NCBI GenBank assembly: GCA_913020435.1
Contig: CAJVZZ010000012.1
Span: 1-64,000, forward strand
Reading direction: 5' to 3'
DNA length: 64,000 bases
Source: an uncultured Flavobacteriales bacterium
Lineage (GTDB): Bacteria > Bacteroidota > Bacteroidia > Flavobacteriales_G > Salibacteraceae
The number at the start of each line of letters is the position of its first letter. The stretch's first letter is position 1. Both the position numbers and the translations under genes were made by a program. The notes under the pieces are model-generated. The model saw only the letters and a list, made by a program, of their open reading frames with translations. It did not search any database and was not told the DNA's origin. This document shows positions 37,815 to 46,076 of the stretch, one piece after another.

Positions 37815-38442
37815 CCTGTTCTTCTACCCTTTTGGTTTCTTTATAAATTTCTTCAAACATTGCGGACCTATCGTGTTTCTCTTTCCAAATAGCACTGTGT
37901 ATTGCAACTCCCTCAAAACCAGTCCTTCTTGCCAACTCTATTCTTGAATAAATTACACCACCTAAAGCAATTACTTGATGTCCACTTTTATACAATACTG
38001 ATCGCAACTGCTTCTCTGAATACGCAGCACTAAACTCTTGCATTTCATGTCTATCAAAAACTGGGCTTAAAAAGACATAATCATATTGTTTTTTATCATT
38101 CATCAAACTTTGTATGGAGTGAAACGATTTTGTCAATTTTAAATTTCGTTTGAAATATCTGGCAATCCCAAATCCAATATCTCCCCAAAACGAAGTATGC
38201 TTTTTATGAGAAGATATGTGTATACCTCTTAAATTAAATCGAGTTGCCAAAGAATAGTGAGAGTGCAATACAACTCTACTCCTAAATTCCTCAGGTATCA
38301 TAGAGAGATAATCAACCATTTGTCTTCTTGTGAATTTTTTCTTCTTCACATGAAATACATCAATTCCGATTTTCATAAAATCGATTAAATAACCAATTTC
38401 TGATTTCGATTTATTAGGACTAGAAACAACAATTAACTTCAT
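37807..38442 (-). CDS. ThiE/TenI-like protein with altered active site
   Basis: The product has 211 residues from the ATG at 38442; a TTG two codons earlier would overlap the upstream stop. The fold pattern is that of thiamine-phosphate synthase/TenI TIM barrels: IDVFHVKKKKFTRRQM, VVLHSHYSLATRFNLRGIHIS, YDYVFLSPVFD and HQVIALGGV. Canonical ThiE has GxHLGQxD, and a T-K loop after GPIF; here these read GIHISSHKK and LSPVFDRHEMQE. I infer a TenI-like or repurposed protein and am unsure that it makes thiamine phosphate. No other thi gene or TPP riboswitch is nearby. It is the last gene of an operon with the GGGP-synthase-type and phosphopantetheinyl transferase genes. Confidence 0.7.
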   Translation of the reverse strand: MKLIVVSSPNKSKSEIGYLIDFMKIGIDVFHVKKKKFTRRQMVDYLSMIPEEFRSRVVLHSHYSLATRFNLRGIHISSHKKHTSFWGDIGFGIARYFKRNLKLTKSFHSIQSLMNDKKQYDYVFLSPVFDRHEMQEFSAAYSEKQLRSVLYKSGHQVIALGGVIYSRIELARRTGFEGVAIHSAIWKEKHDRSAMFEEIYKETKRVEEQVN

Positions 38443-38444
38443 GC

Positions 38445-39167
38445 TCAATTATTAATGTGTTTAATTGTATTCAAAAACTCAGGATCATCTTCAATTGCAG
38501 TTCCGATTACAACTAAATTAGCACCAGCAGCAAAAGCACTTTCTATATTTTGCTTTGTTCTAATACCACCACCAACTATCATAGGTAATTCAATTTCTTT
38601 TCTAACCGCAGTAATAAACTCGCTTGAAATAGGTCTTGTAGCACCACTTCCAGCATCTAAATAAATCAATTTAAAGCCTAACATTTCACCAGCTAGTGCA
38701 GTTGCAGCACCAATTTGAGGCTTATCGGCAGGAACAGGTTTCGTATTACTAATATAGGATGCTGTAGTCTCTTTGCCACTATCAACTAAGATATAACCAG
38801 TTGCAATACTCTCTAATCCTTGCTTTTTAATGTACGGAGCACTCATAACCTGATGTCCAATTAAAAACTCAGGATTTCTTCCCGATAAAAGAGATAGAAA
38901 CAAAATGGCATCGGCCTTTGCGGATACTTGTAGTCCCGATCCAGGAAAAAGTATAACAGGTGTATCAGTGTGCTTTTTTATTATCTTAATAATTTCGTCT
39001 ACCTCCGCTCCGTGCACCAAACTTCCTCCAACAAAAATGAATTTTACATTAGCCGAATTAATCCCTTTAATTAGTGACTCTAATCCAGTATTTGTTACTT
39101 TATCTGGATCAATTAAAATCGCAATATCTTTCGATTTTGAAGAAAGTTCAAATAGATTTTCAAGCAT
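38445..39167 (-). CDS. Geranylgeranylglyceryl / heptaprenylglyceryl phosphate synthase family protein
   Basis: This TIM-barrel prenyltransferase family joins a polyprenyl chain to glycerol-1-phosphate, the first step of archaeal ether lipids; bacterial members also exist. The product has 240 residues. Motifs are IAILIDPDK, FIFVGGSLVHG, VILFPGSGLQVSAKADAILFLSLLSGRNPEFLIG, LIYLDAGSGA and IVGGGIRTKQNIESAFAAGANLVVIGTAIE, covering the phosphate- and prenyl-binding loops. The residues look intact, so an active enzyme is likely. Chain length preference cannot be read. It sits between a phosphopantetheinyl transferase and a ThiE-like gene in one operon. Confidence 0.88.
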   Translation of the reverse strand: MLENLFELSSKSKDIAILIDPDKVTNTGLESLIKGINSANVKFIFVGGSLVHGAEVDEIIKIIKKHTDTPVILFPGSGLQVSAKADAILFLSLLSGRNPEFLIGHQVMSAPYIKKQGLESIATGYILVDSGKETTASYISNTKPVPADKPQIGAATALAGEMLGFKLIYLDAGSGATRPISSEFITAVRKEIELPMIVGGGIRTKQNIESAFAAGANLVVIGTAIEDDPEFLNTIKHINN

Positions 39168-39186
39168 AATGCAATAATAAATGATT

Positions 39187-39789
39187 CTAATTTGAATGCA
39201 CTAATATAAAGTCTTCAATAAGACTGTAAGAAAGGACGTCTCGTATCTTAGTGCCATCTGCAAACTCAATCGTTGAATTTAGTACCCTCGAATTTTCGTC
39301 GATAGTCTCTATCGCTATTTGTTGTTTAAAAATAAGATGTTCCTTTTGAGAATACTTTTTAAAGAGTGCTTCTTTCGCTGACCAAATAAGCGTCTTATGA
39401 TAATTCTCGTTCATAGAATCAATAATCAAAAAATCATTTTTATGAATGAATTTTCTAGAAACCTTTACAGCCTTATTGCTTATTAATTCAATATCGAGAC
39501 CTAGATGATTTTCACCAATCCCAATAACTAGGTTTAAATTAGAATGAGAAATTGAAATAAATTTATCTGATTTAGTTAAGGCAGGCTTTCCTTGAACATC
39601 ATATGAAAGCTGAAGTTGATCAAAAAAATTATCAAGAACATAGCGAATCGCCATTTTCTCCAGCCTTCTGGATGCATTCTTAATATTACATAAATCCGGA
39701 ATCAATTGATACTCCAAAAAATCTTCTTCAATTCGCCAAACAATAATTTGCGTTTGATTGTCTAAAAATACATGTCGAAGTAATGGCAT
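39187..39789 (-). CDS. 4'-phosphopantetheinyl transferase superfamily protein
   Basis: The product has 200 residues and should move the phosphopantetheine arm of CoA onto carrier proteins. The family signature is present: ISISHSNL, then GLDIELI with the Mg-binding Asp and Glu, and [12 protein letters not shown] with the WxxKEAxxK motif. The size fits the Sfp-like group. The gene is the first of a three-gene operon and diverges from ahcY. The carrier protein it serves is not in the window; fatty-acid or flexirubin-type pathways are possible elsewhere. Confidence 0.88.
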   Translation of the reverse strand: MPLLRHVFLDNQTQIIVWRIEEDFLEYQLIPDLCNIKNASRRLEKMAIRYVLDNFFDQLQLSYDVQGKPALTKSDKFISISHSNLNLVIGIGENHLGLDIELISNKAVKVSRKFIHKNDFLIIDSMNENYHKTLIWSAKEALFKKYSQKEHLIFKQQIAIETIDENSRVLNSTIEFADGTKIRDVLSYSLIEDFILVHSN

Positions 39790-39809
39790 ATCAATTAAAA
39801 AAAAGCAAA

Positions 39810-39839
39810 TTGTATTAATCTATCTAATTACTACATTTG
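39810..39839 (+). promoter_or_regulatory. Full Bacteroidota promoter for ahcY (TTG-N19-TACATTTG)
   Basis: TTG at 39810-39812, a 19-base spacer and TACATTTG at 39832-39839 match the -33/-7 consensus exactly. The ATG at 39863 follows after a leader of about 18 bases. This is the best promoter match in the window. Confidence 0.65.
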
Positions 39840-39862
39840 CAAAAATTTTCAGAAACAAAATT

Positions 39863-41182
39863 ATGAGTAATACAAGTACACAATCCAAACCTAAGTATAA
39901 AGTCAAAGATATTTCTTTAGCTGACTGGGGAAGAAAAGAAATAAATTTAGCTGAAGCAGAAATGCCAGGTCTAATGGCTTTAAGAGAAGAGTTCGGAGAA
40001 TCAAAACCACTTAAAGGCGCTAGAATTGCTGGTTGTCTTCATATGACAATTCAAACTGCTGTTTTAATAGAAACGCTAGTTGAATTAGGTGCAGATGTTA
40101 CTTGGTCTTCTTGTAATATCTTTTCAACACAAGATCATGCCGCTGCAGCTATTGCTGCTGCTGGAGTTCCTGTTTATGCTTGGAAAGGTATGAATGACGA
40201 AGAATTTGATTGGTGTATTGAGCAAACATTATTTGCTTTTGAAGGTGATCAGCCTCTTAATATGATTCTTGATGATGGTGGTGATTTAACTAATATGGTT
40301 TTTGATCGTTTTCCAGAATTAACGAAAGATATCAAAGGGCTAAGTGAAGAAACTACTACTGGAGTTCACAGATTATACGAAAGATTAAAAAATGGCACTT
40401 TAGTTATGCCTGCAATCAACGTTAATGATTCTGTCACAAAATCAAAATTTGATAATAAGTATGGTTGTAAAGAGTCCTTAGTAGATTCTATTAGAAGAGC
40501 AACCGATACTATGATGGCTGGAAAAGTAGCTGTTGTTTGTGGATATGGTGATGTTGGTAAAGGCTCTGCTGCTTCTTTGCAAGGTGCTGGAGCAAGAGTA
40601 ATTGTAACTGAAGTTGATCCAATTTGCGCGCTTCAAGCAGCAATGGACGGATTCGCTGTAAGAACATTGGAAAATGCATTACACGAAGTTGATATCGTTG
40701 TTACCACTACTGGAAACAAAGACATTGTTCTGGGTCATCATTTCGAAGCAATGAAAGACAAGACCATTGTTTGTAATATTGGACATTTCGATAATGAAAT
40801 TGACATGTCATGGTTAATTGACAACTACGGATCTTCTAAAATTGAAATCAAACCTCAAGTTGATTTATACAATGTCAAAGGGAACGATATTATTATTTTA
40901 GCTGAAGGTAGATTGGTAAATCTTGGTTGCGCAACTGGACACCCATCTTTTGTAATGAGTAACTCATTTACTAACCAAACTTTAGCTCAACTAGAACTAT
41001 GGAATAACAGTTCTGCATATGAAAATGAAGTTTACATGCTACCTAAACATCTTGACGAAAAAGTAGCTAAACTTCACCTTGCAAAAATTGGTGTTGAACT
41101 TACTGAATTAAGAAAGGATCAAGCTGATTATATTGGAGTCGATGTTAAAGGGCCATACAAACCTGAGCATTACAGATACTAA
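39863..41182 (+). CDS. ahcY: Adenosylhomocysteinase
   Basis: This enzyme splits S-adenosylhomocysteine to adenosine and homocysteine in the methylation cycle. The product has 439 residues from [23 protein letters not shown]; a longer frame would start within the divergent gene and run through the promoter. Motifs are [37 protein letters not shown], the NAD-binding [14 protein letters not shown] near residue 225, and the C-terminal [11 protein letters not shown]. The gene ends in a terminator shared with the next convergent gene. Confidence 0.97.
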   Translation: MSNTSTQSKPKYKVKDISLADWGRKEINLAEAEMPGLMALREEFGESKPLKGARIAGCLHMTIQTAVLIETLVELGADVTWSSCNIFSTQDHAAAAIAAAGVPVYAWKGMNDEEFDWCIEQTLFAFEGDQPLNMILDDGGDLTNMVFDRFPELTKDIKGLSEETTTGVHRLYERLKNGTLVMPAINVNDSVTKSKFDNKYGCKESLVDSIRRATDTMMAGKVAVVCGYGDVGKGSAASLQGAGARVIVTEVDPICALQAAMDGFAVRTLENALHEVDIVVTTTGNKDIVLGHHFEAMKDKTIVCNIGHFDNEIDMSWLIDNYGSSKIEIKPQVDLYNVKGNDIIILAEGRLVNLGCATGHPSFVMSNSFTNQTLAQLELWNNSSAYENEVYMLPKHLDEKVAKLHLAKIGVELTELRKDQADYIGVDVKGPYKPEHYRY

Positions 41183-41202
41183 GGTTTAATAATCCACAAT
41201 TA

Positions 41203-41239
41203 AAAAAGGCGTTAATCTCAAGTAGGTTAGCGCCTTTTT
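41203..41239. terminator. Bidirectional terminator between ahcY and the Rieske-like gene
   Basis: AAAAAGGCG (41203-41211) and CGCCTTTTT (41231-41239) pair over 9 bases with a further TAA/TTA pairing inside. The right arm overlaps the first base of the stop codon of the minus-strand gene. It can serve both converging transcripts. Confidence 0.8.
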
Positions 41240-41666
41240 AGTTATAAACATGCAGCGTGCCTTGAGATTCTTGGGTCTGATATTGAAGTAACGGCACAGA
41301 AGCATCTCCTGTTGCTACCGTTCCATCTAATAGGTAGTATTTAATTCCATCACACTCCTCCACAGCGTAAATTCCGGAACTATCAGCAGAAACAAAAGCA
41401 CATTCTTCATTACTCCTATGTGGTGAATGCCTTTCATATGCTTTATAAGAATCAATCGTTCGGTAAACGATTACCCCCCTTGCTCCTTCGTTTAAATATA
41501 CGTATCCACCAATAGCTGATAAATTAAAATATGCAGGTTGATCCAGCTGTAAATAAACGTTTATCCCTATTTGTGGAATGTTCTCATATTGGTTTATATT
41601 GCCCTCATTCTTTTTACAAGACATGAAAGACAACAGAACAAAAACCAGAAACAGAGCTTTTCGCAT
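41238..41666 (-). CDS. Rieske-like lipoprotein with degenerate cluster motif
   Basis: The product has 142 residues from MRKALFLVFVLLSFMSC, a lipoprotein signal with Cys17; a longer frame adds 14 residues of no signal character. The rest follows the layout of small Bacteroidota Rieske-like proteins: GVIVYRTIDSYKAYERHSPHRSNEECAF, then GIYAVEECDGIKYYLLDGT and VPLLQYQT. In true Rieske proteins CxH and CxxH bind a 2Fe-2S cluster. Here the first motif has His-Ser-Pro-His in place of CxH, and the second has Cys but no matching His. I infer that no normal cluster is held. The start codon faces that of the next gene with one base between. Confidence 0.6.
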   Translation of the reverse strand: MRKALFLVFVLLSFMSCKKNEGNINQYENIPQIGINVYLQLDQPAYFNLSAIGGYVYLNEGARGVIVYRTIDSYKAYERHSPHRSNEECAFVSADSSGIYAVEECDGIKYYLLDGTVATGDASVPLLQYQTQESQGTLHVYN

Positions 41667-41667
41667 A

Positions 41668-41997
41668 ATGCACAAAGTTAACGCTCTATGCATTATAGTA
41701 TCAGTCATTTTTTCAATTTGTACTCAGAGCTCTTTTGCTCAACAAAAAATTGAATCCAAAAGGAAAATAAGACAGAAAAACAAAAAGATTACAGACAAAA
41801 GGGAGGAAGATAGAGCTGCTGAAATAAACATCTCCGAAGATCTCAGAAAACTGCACATTTCCAACCAAAATAAGCAAGTGAGGAAAAGAATGAAGAAAAA
41901 CAAAAAACGAGCTAAGCGATACAACGATAATAAAAAAAAATTCTTTTTATTTCGATGGTTTAAAGAGGTGGAATTAAAAATACGTATGCTATTTTAG
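41668..41997 (+). CDS. Small, very basic secreted protein
   Basis: The product has 109 residues from the ATG giving MHKVNALCIIVSVIFSICTQSSFAQQ, a clear signal peptide. The mature part is rich in Lys and Arg (for example KRKIRQKNKKITDKREEDR and VRKRMKKNKKRAKRY) and probably helical, ending in an aromatic-basic stretch (FFLFRWFKEVELKIRMLF). I recall similar short basic secreted proteins in Flavobacteriia, but no function. The gene starts one base from the divergent Rieske-like gene; no full plus-strand TAnnTTTG box is found near it, so its promoter is unclear. Confidence 0.55.
   Translation: MHKVNALCIIVSVIFSICTQSSFAQQKIESKRKIRQKNKKITDKREEDRAAEINISEDLRKLHISNQNKQVRKRMKKNKKRAKRYNDNKKKFFLFRWFKEVELKIRMLF
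41673..41680 (-). promoter_or_regulatory. -7 box (TAACTTTG) for the Rieske-like lipoprotein, inside the divergent gene
   Basis: The minus strand reads TAACTTTG at 41680-41673, a full match, 6 bases from the ATG at 41666. It lies within codons 2-5 of the plus-strand basic protein. The transcript would be leaderless or nearly so. Confidence 0.45.
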
Positions 41998-42080
41998 CCA
42001 TCAAATCTTCAGTTAACTCATTGGTTAAAAAACGACTACAAAAACAATCCCACGAATCGTAAAAACCGTTAAATAACAAG

Positions 42081-42100
42081 GTCTACCGAACGTTCGATAG
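42081..42100. promoter_or_regulatory. 20-base near-perfect palindrome, candidate operator
   Basis: TCTACCGAACGTTCGATAGA matches its own reverse complement at 18 of 20 bases, with the perfect core CGAACGTTCG. The next outer pair (42080/42101) also matches. No T-run follows, so it is not a terminator. It lies about 30-50 bases upstream of the likely -7 box of the TonB receptor operon, a fitting position for a dimeric regulator. Confidence 0.5.
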
Positions 42101-42128
42101 ACTCGTCGGAGGTAAACATTTATTTATA

Positions 42129-42136
42129 TCTTTACC
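42129..42136 (+). promoter_or_regulatory. Likely -7 box (TATCTTTA) for the export cassette
   Basis: TATCTTTA differs from TAnnTTTG at one base. It lies 48 bases before the ATG at 42185 and downstream of the palindrome at 42081. Confidence 0.4.
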
Positions 42137-42184
42137 GCCTTAATTTCGCTTCATTTTTGATTTAATAACATTAATCAAGTATAT

Positions 42185-45100
42185 ATGCTTAAAAAATACT
42201 TTGCCTTAATTATCACGACTTTAATGTTGTTTACTATTGGGCATGCTCAAACCGGATCCGGAGGAATAAAAGGTAAAGTCCTAGACCAAGAAACGGGCGA
42301 AGCACTTCCGTTTGTAAATGTTGTTGTTGAACAAAACGGAAGGCAGGTCTCTGGTGCCTCCACTGATTTTGACGGTAAATTTTTCATCAAGCCTCTTTCA
42401 GCTGGAACTTATGATATAAAAGTAAAGTTTGTTGGTTACGCACCTCTTCAACAAAGTGGTGTTGTTGTAAATTCGGATAAAATTACGTTTACTGACATGA
42501 GCATGAAATCAAGTGCATTTGAAATGGATGTTTATGAAGTAGTATCTTACAAGGTTCCTTTAATTTCAAAAGATAATACAAGTTCAGGAGCTACAATCGG
42601 TGGTGAGGACATGGATAAAATGGCAACTCGTTCTGTTGCTGGTATTGCGCAGCAAGTAGGTGGTGTAGTGGCTTCGGACAACGGAGATGCTTCATTAAAC
42701 TTCAGAGGCGCACGTAGTGATGCCAACTACTATTTCATTGACGGTATAAAGGTTAGAGCTTCGGCAAACAGTTTACCTCAGGCAGCAATTGAGCAGGTTT
42801 CTGTTACTACTGGTGGAATTCCTGCCCAGTATGGTGACGTTACTGGTGGCATTATAAGCATTACGACTAAAGGCGCAGCAAGTACTTATGGTGGATCTAT
42901 AGAATATGTTAGCTCTGGATTCCGGAATAAAAACACAGGAAAAGTTTCTGGTTTTGATTCCTATGCATACAATCTAGTAGAGTTTAGTGCCTATGGTCCT
43001 ATTCTATGGAAAAAAGACAGTGCTAACAAAAAAGAAAGTCCAATTCTTGGTTTCTTTCTGTCAGGTAATTTTAACTATGTGGCCGACCCTAGACCTTCTC
43101 ATATCGGCTATTGGAAAGTTAAGGATGATGTTAGAAATAACTTAATTGATCAGCCATTGAGATATAACCCAAGCGGTGATGGAACTGTGCACCAAGGAGA
43201 GTTCTTAAGAATGAATGATCTTGAAAATGTACGAACTAAACCAAATGCTCAGCAATATAGCAGTAGTATTCAAGGTAAATTTGATATAAATACAAGTAAA
43301 AACACCAACTTAACGGTTGGTGGTAATTTAACCTACAACAATAATAAAGGTGTTGGCGCCAATAGTTTTTATGGTGATGGAACTGGGACAGGGAGTTTAT
43401 ATCCAAAAGCCCTAATGAATTGGAATAATAATCCTAGGAGAGTTTCTTATGATTCAAGGGGCTTTGTTAGGTTTACTCAACGCTTTAATGATGGAGCAAA
43501 CGATGCTGAAAATAGCTCGGTTATTAAAAACGCATTTTACACGGTACAGTTTGATTACTCCAATACCTCAAGAAGAACTTTTAATGACGTGCACAAAGAC
43601 GACATTTGGAAATATGGTTACGTAGGTAAATTTCAAAGCTTTGAGAACAAAACATATCGCTTAGAGACAGATTCTGTATTTCAACGACAAGGTTGGATTC
43701 ACCAAACTTTTGAAGATACTCTTATTGGCTTTACTCCTAGTAGTGATAACGTAGCTTTAGCAAATTACACCTCTCAATATTATGACCTATTTGGCTGGAA
43801 GGGTTATGATGCTGAAGGAAACCCAGTATTTGATGCAGCAGCGGCTAGTGATCCAAATGATCCAACTAGAACAAATAAGTTTCTTTCAGACAGAACTACA
43901 ATGCAAACTAACGGTGCTCTATTCAATGGTGATTCACCAAGAGAAATTTTAGGTATGTGGGAAAGCCCAGCAGACCAGTACAATAGCAATGCTAGAGTGA
44001 ATCAAAATCAGTATCGACTTTCTGCTAGTGGATCTGCAGACATTGGGGATCATAACATACTAATTGGTTTTGAATACGAGCAGCGTATTGACAGATCATA
44101 CACAGTCAGTCCAGCTGCAAGCGCAGGAGGAACTAACGGACTTTGGGCTCTGGGTCGTTTATATACGAACTCTCATATTACAGAAAAAGATGTTTTTAAT
44201 CCAGTTATTGACTTTATTCCAGGATTTGAAGGTGCTCCAAGTTACACTTATCCTAGACTTAATTCAGCTCCTGGTGATTATACTGCTGAAGATGCACAAT
44301 CTTTCTTTGATTACAATTTAAGAGATAAAAACTCTGATTTAGCTCCTGGTGGTACTGATGGAATTGATTTTGTTGATTTCGATAATATAGATCCAGATAA
44401 GTTGAGTATTGATTATTTTTCTGCTGATGAACTGCTGAATAATGGTAATGGAATCGTTAGTTACTTTGGATACGATGCTTATGGAAATAAAACAACAGAC
44501 AACCCTACTATTGATGATTTCTTTCAATCTGAAGATGATTTTGGGAACAAAACGAGACCAATTGGAGCTTTTAGACCTATATATATAGCGGGCTATATTC
44601 AAGATAAATTTGCTTTTGATGACTTAGTGTTCAATGTCGGTCTTAGAATTGATCGATACGACGCAAACCAAAAAGTTTTGAGCGACCCATTTGTATTCTT
44701 TCCTACAGTGAAAGCTGGCGAAGATCAAGCCTTAGAATTAGCAGATGGAGCTCACCCCGATAACATCGGTGAAGATTTTGTAGTTTATGTAGATGATATT
44801 AATCAACCTACAGGAATTCAAGGATACCGAGATGGAGCAACGTGGTACAATAAAGAAGGAGTGGAAATTGCAAATCCAGACGTTTTAGCAACATCATCAG
44901 GAATTGCTCCACTTCTAGTAAATCCTGAAAGAACTCGTTCCGAACAGATAAACTCTGATGCATTTGAGGATTATAAACCACAAACGAACTTTATGCCACG
45001 TATTGCATTTTCATTCCCAATATCTGATGAGGCTCTATTCTTCGCTCATTATGATATATTGACGAAAAGACCCACAACTGGAGATCGGCTTGATCCAACT

Positions 45101-46048
45101 GATTATTTGTTTCTAGAATCAACAAGTGGCACGGCTAGAAGAAACAACCCGAACCTACAATCCGAAAAAACTATAGATTATGAAGCTGGGTTTCAACAAA
45201 AATTGACAAATTCAAGTTCTATAAAGATATCAACCTTCTACAGAGAATTTAGAGATCAAGTTCAAGTGGTTAGAGTAAAACAAGCTTTTCCAAGAGAATA
45301 TACTACCTACGGTAATGTTGATTTTGGAACAGTTAAAGGATTAACATTTGCTTATGATCTTAGAAGAACAGGAAATATCTCAGTGAGGGGTTCATATACC
45401 ATCCAGTTTGCCGAAGGTACTGGATCAGATGCTACCACTGCAGCTTCATTAGTAAATGCAGGCTTTGATAACCTTAAAGTAACATCACCTCTAAATTACG
45501 ACCAAAGACATACAATTCAAGCTGTAATTGACTACAGATATGCAGATGGAAAAGACTACAATGGACCAATTATAGCTGGAAAACAAATATTAGCTAATAC
45601 AGGAGCCAACTTAACAATGCTCACGAACTCGGGGAGACCTTTTAATGGTCAGTCTGAATCAACTGGGAATGCTTTTACCACTAATGTTGGTAACGCGTTT
45701 TTAGATGGCACGATCAATGGAAACAATGTCCCTTGGAGTTTTAAAATTGATGCTAGAGTTGACAAAGACTTTTCTCTTAAAATTGGAAAAGAAAAAGAGA
45801 CATCTTTAGACATGACCGTATATCTTCAAATACTCAATGTATTGAATAGTCAAAACATCTTAGGTGTTTACAGATACACTTCTGATCCTCTTGACGATGG
45901 TTACCTTGCAGACGCTAGATGGCAAGGAGATATTGCCGCACAAAACGACACACAATCCTTTGAAGAATTGTATCGAATCAAGAATGCAGTTGGTTCTAAT
46001 TTCAACCTACCTCGTAGACTTAGATTAGGTTTAAGAGTAGCATTTTAA
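42185..46048 (+). CDS. TonB-dependent outer-membrane receptor with carboxypeptidase-like domain
   Basis: The product has 1287 residues. A signal peptide (cut near GHAQ, residue 21) is followed by a carboxypeptidase regulatory-like beta domain (about 27-110, GGIKGKVLDQETGEALPFVNVVV). The plug domain follows (about 145-235), with RGARSDANYYFIDGIKVR and GGIPAQYGDVTGGIISITTKG. The remainder is a 22-strand-type barrel ending in LRLGLRVAF with a terminal Phe. It should import or bind a ligand with TonB energy. Context suggests a different role: it is the first gene of a trio with a huge surface protein and a PorV-like barrel, spaced 28-29 bases apart. It is not beside a SusD gene, so it is not a standard glycan uptake pair. 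Confidence 0.88.
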   Translation: MLKKYFALIITTLMLFTIGHAQTGSGGIKGKVLDQETGEALPFVNVVVEQNGRQVSGASTDFDGKFFIKPLSAGTYDIKVKFVGYAPLQQSGVVVNSDKITFTDMSMKSSAFEMDVYEVVSYKVPLISKDNTSSGATIGGEDMDKMATRSVAGIAQQVGGVVASDNGDASLNFRGARSDANYYFIDGIKVRASANSLPQAAIEQVSVTTGGIPAQYGDVTGGIISITTKGAASTYGGSIEYVSSGFRNKNTGKVSGFDSYAYNLVEFSAYGPILWKKDSANKKESPILGFFLSGNFNYVADPRPSHIGYWKVKDDVRNNLIDQPLRYNPSGDGTVHQGEFLRMNDLENVRTKPNAQQYSSSIQGKFDINTSKNTNLTVGGNLTYNNNKGVGANSFYGDGTGTGSLYPKALMNWNNNPRRVSYDSRGFVRFTQRFNDGANDAENSSVIKNAFYTVQFDYSNTSRRTFNDVHKDDIWKYGYVGKFQSFENKTYRLETDSVFQRQGWIHQTFEDTLIGFTPSSDNVALANYTSQYYDLFGWKGYDAEGNPVFDAAAASDPNDPTRTNKFLSDRTTMQTNGALFNGDSPREILGMWESPADQYNSNARVNQNQYRLSASGSADIGDHNILIGFEYEQRIDRSYTVSPAASAGGTNGLWALGRLYTNSHITEKDVFNPVIDFIPGFEGAPSYTYPRLNSAPGDYTAEDAQSFFDYNLRDKNSDLAPGGTDGIDFVDFDNIDPDKLSIDYFSADELLNNGNGIVSYFGYDAYGNKTTDNPTIDDFFQSEDDFGNKTRPIGAFRPIYIAGYIQDKFAFDDLVFNVGLRIDRYDANQKVLSDPFVFFPTVKAGEDQALELADGAHPDNIGEDFVVYVDDINQPTGIQGYRDGATWYNKEGVEIANPDVLATSSGIAPLLVNPERTRSEQINSDAFEDYKPQTNFMPRIAFSFPISDEALFFAHYDILTKRPTTGDRLDPTDYLFLESTSGTARRNNPNLQSEKTIDYEAGFQQKLTNSSSIKISTFYREFRDQVQVVRVKQAFPREYTTYGNVDFGTVKGLTFAYDLRRTGNISVRGSYTIQFAEGTGSDATTAASLVNAGFDNLKVTSPLNYDQRHTIQAVIDYRYADGKDYNGPIIAGKQILANTGANLTMLTNSGRPFNGQSESTGNAFTTNVGNAFLDGTINGNNVPWSFKIDARVDKDFSLKIGKEKETSLDMTVYLQILNVLNSQNILGVYRYTSDPLDDGYLADARWQGDIAAQNDTQSFEELYRIKNAVGSNFNLPRRLRLGLRVAF

Positions 46049-46076
46049 TTAATTTCTGATTTCATATTAAAGTAAG

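Noticed and set aside
39758-39862. N-terminal extension of ahcY
   Set aside because: It runs through the divergent transferase start and the full TTG-N19-TACATTTG promoter; the family begins at the later ATG.
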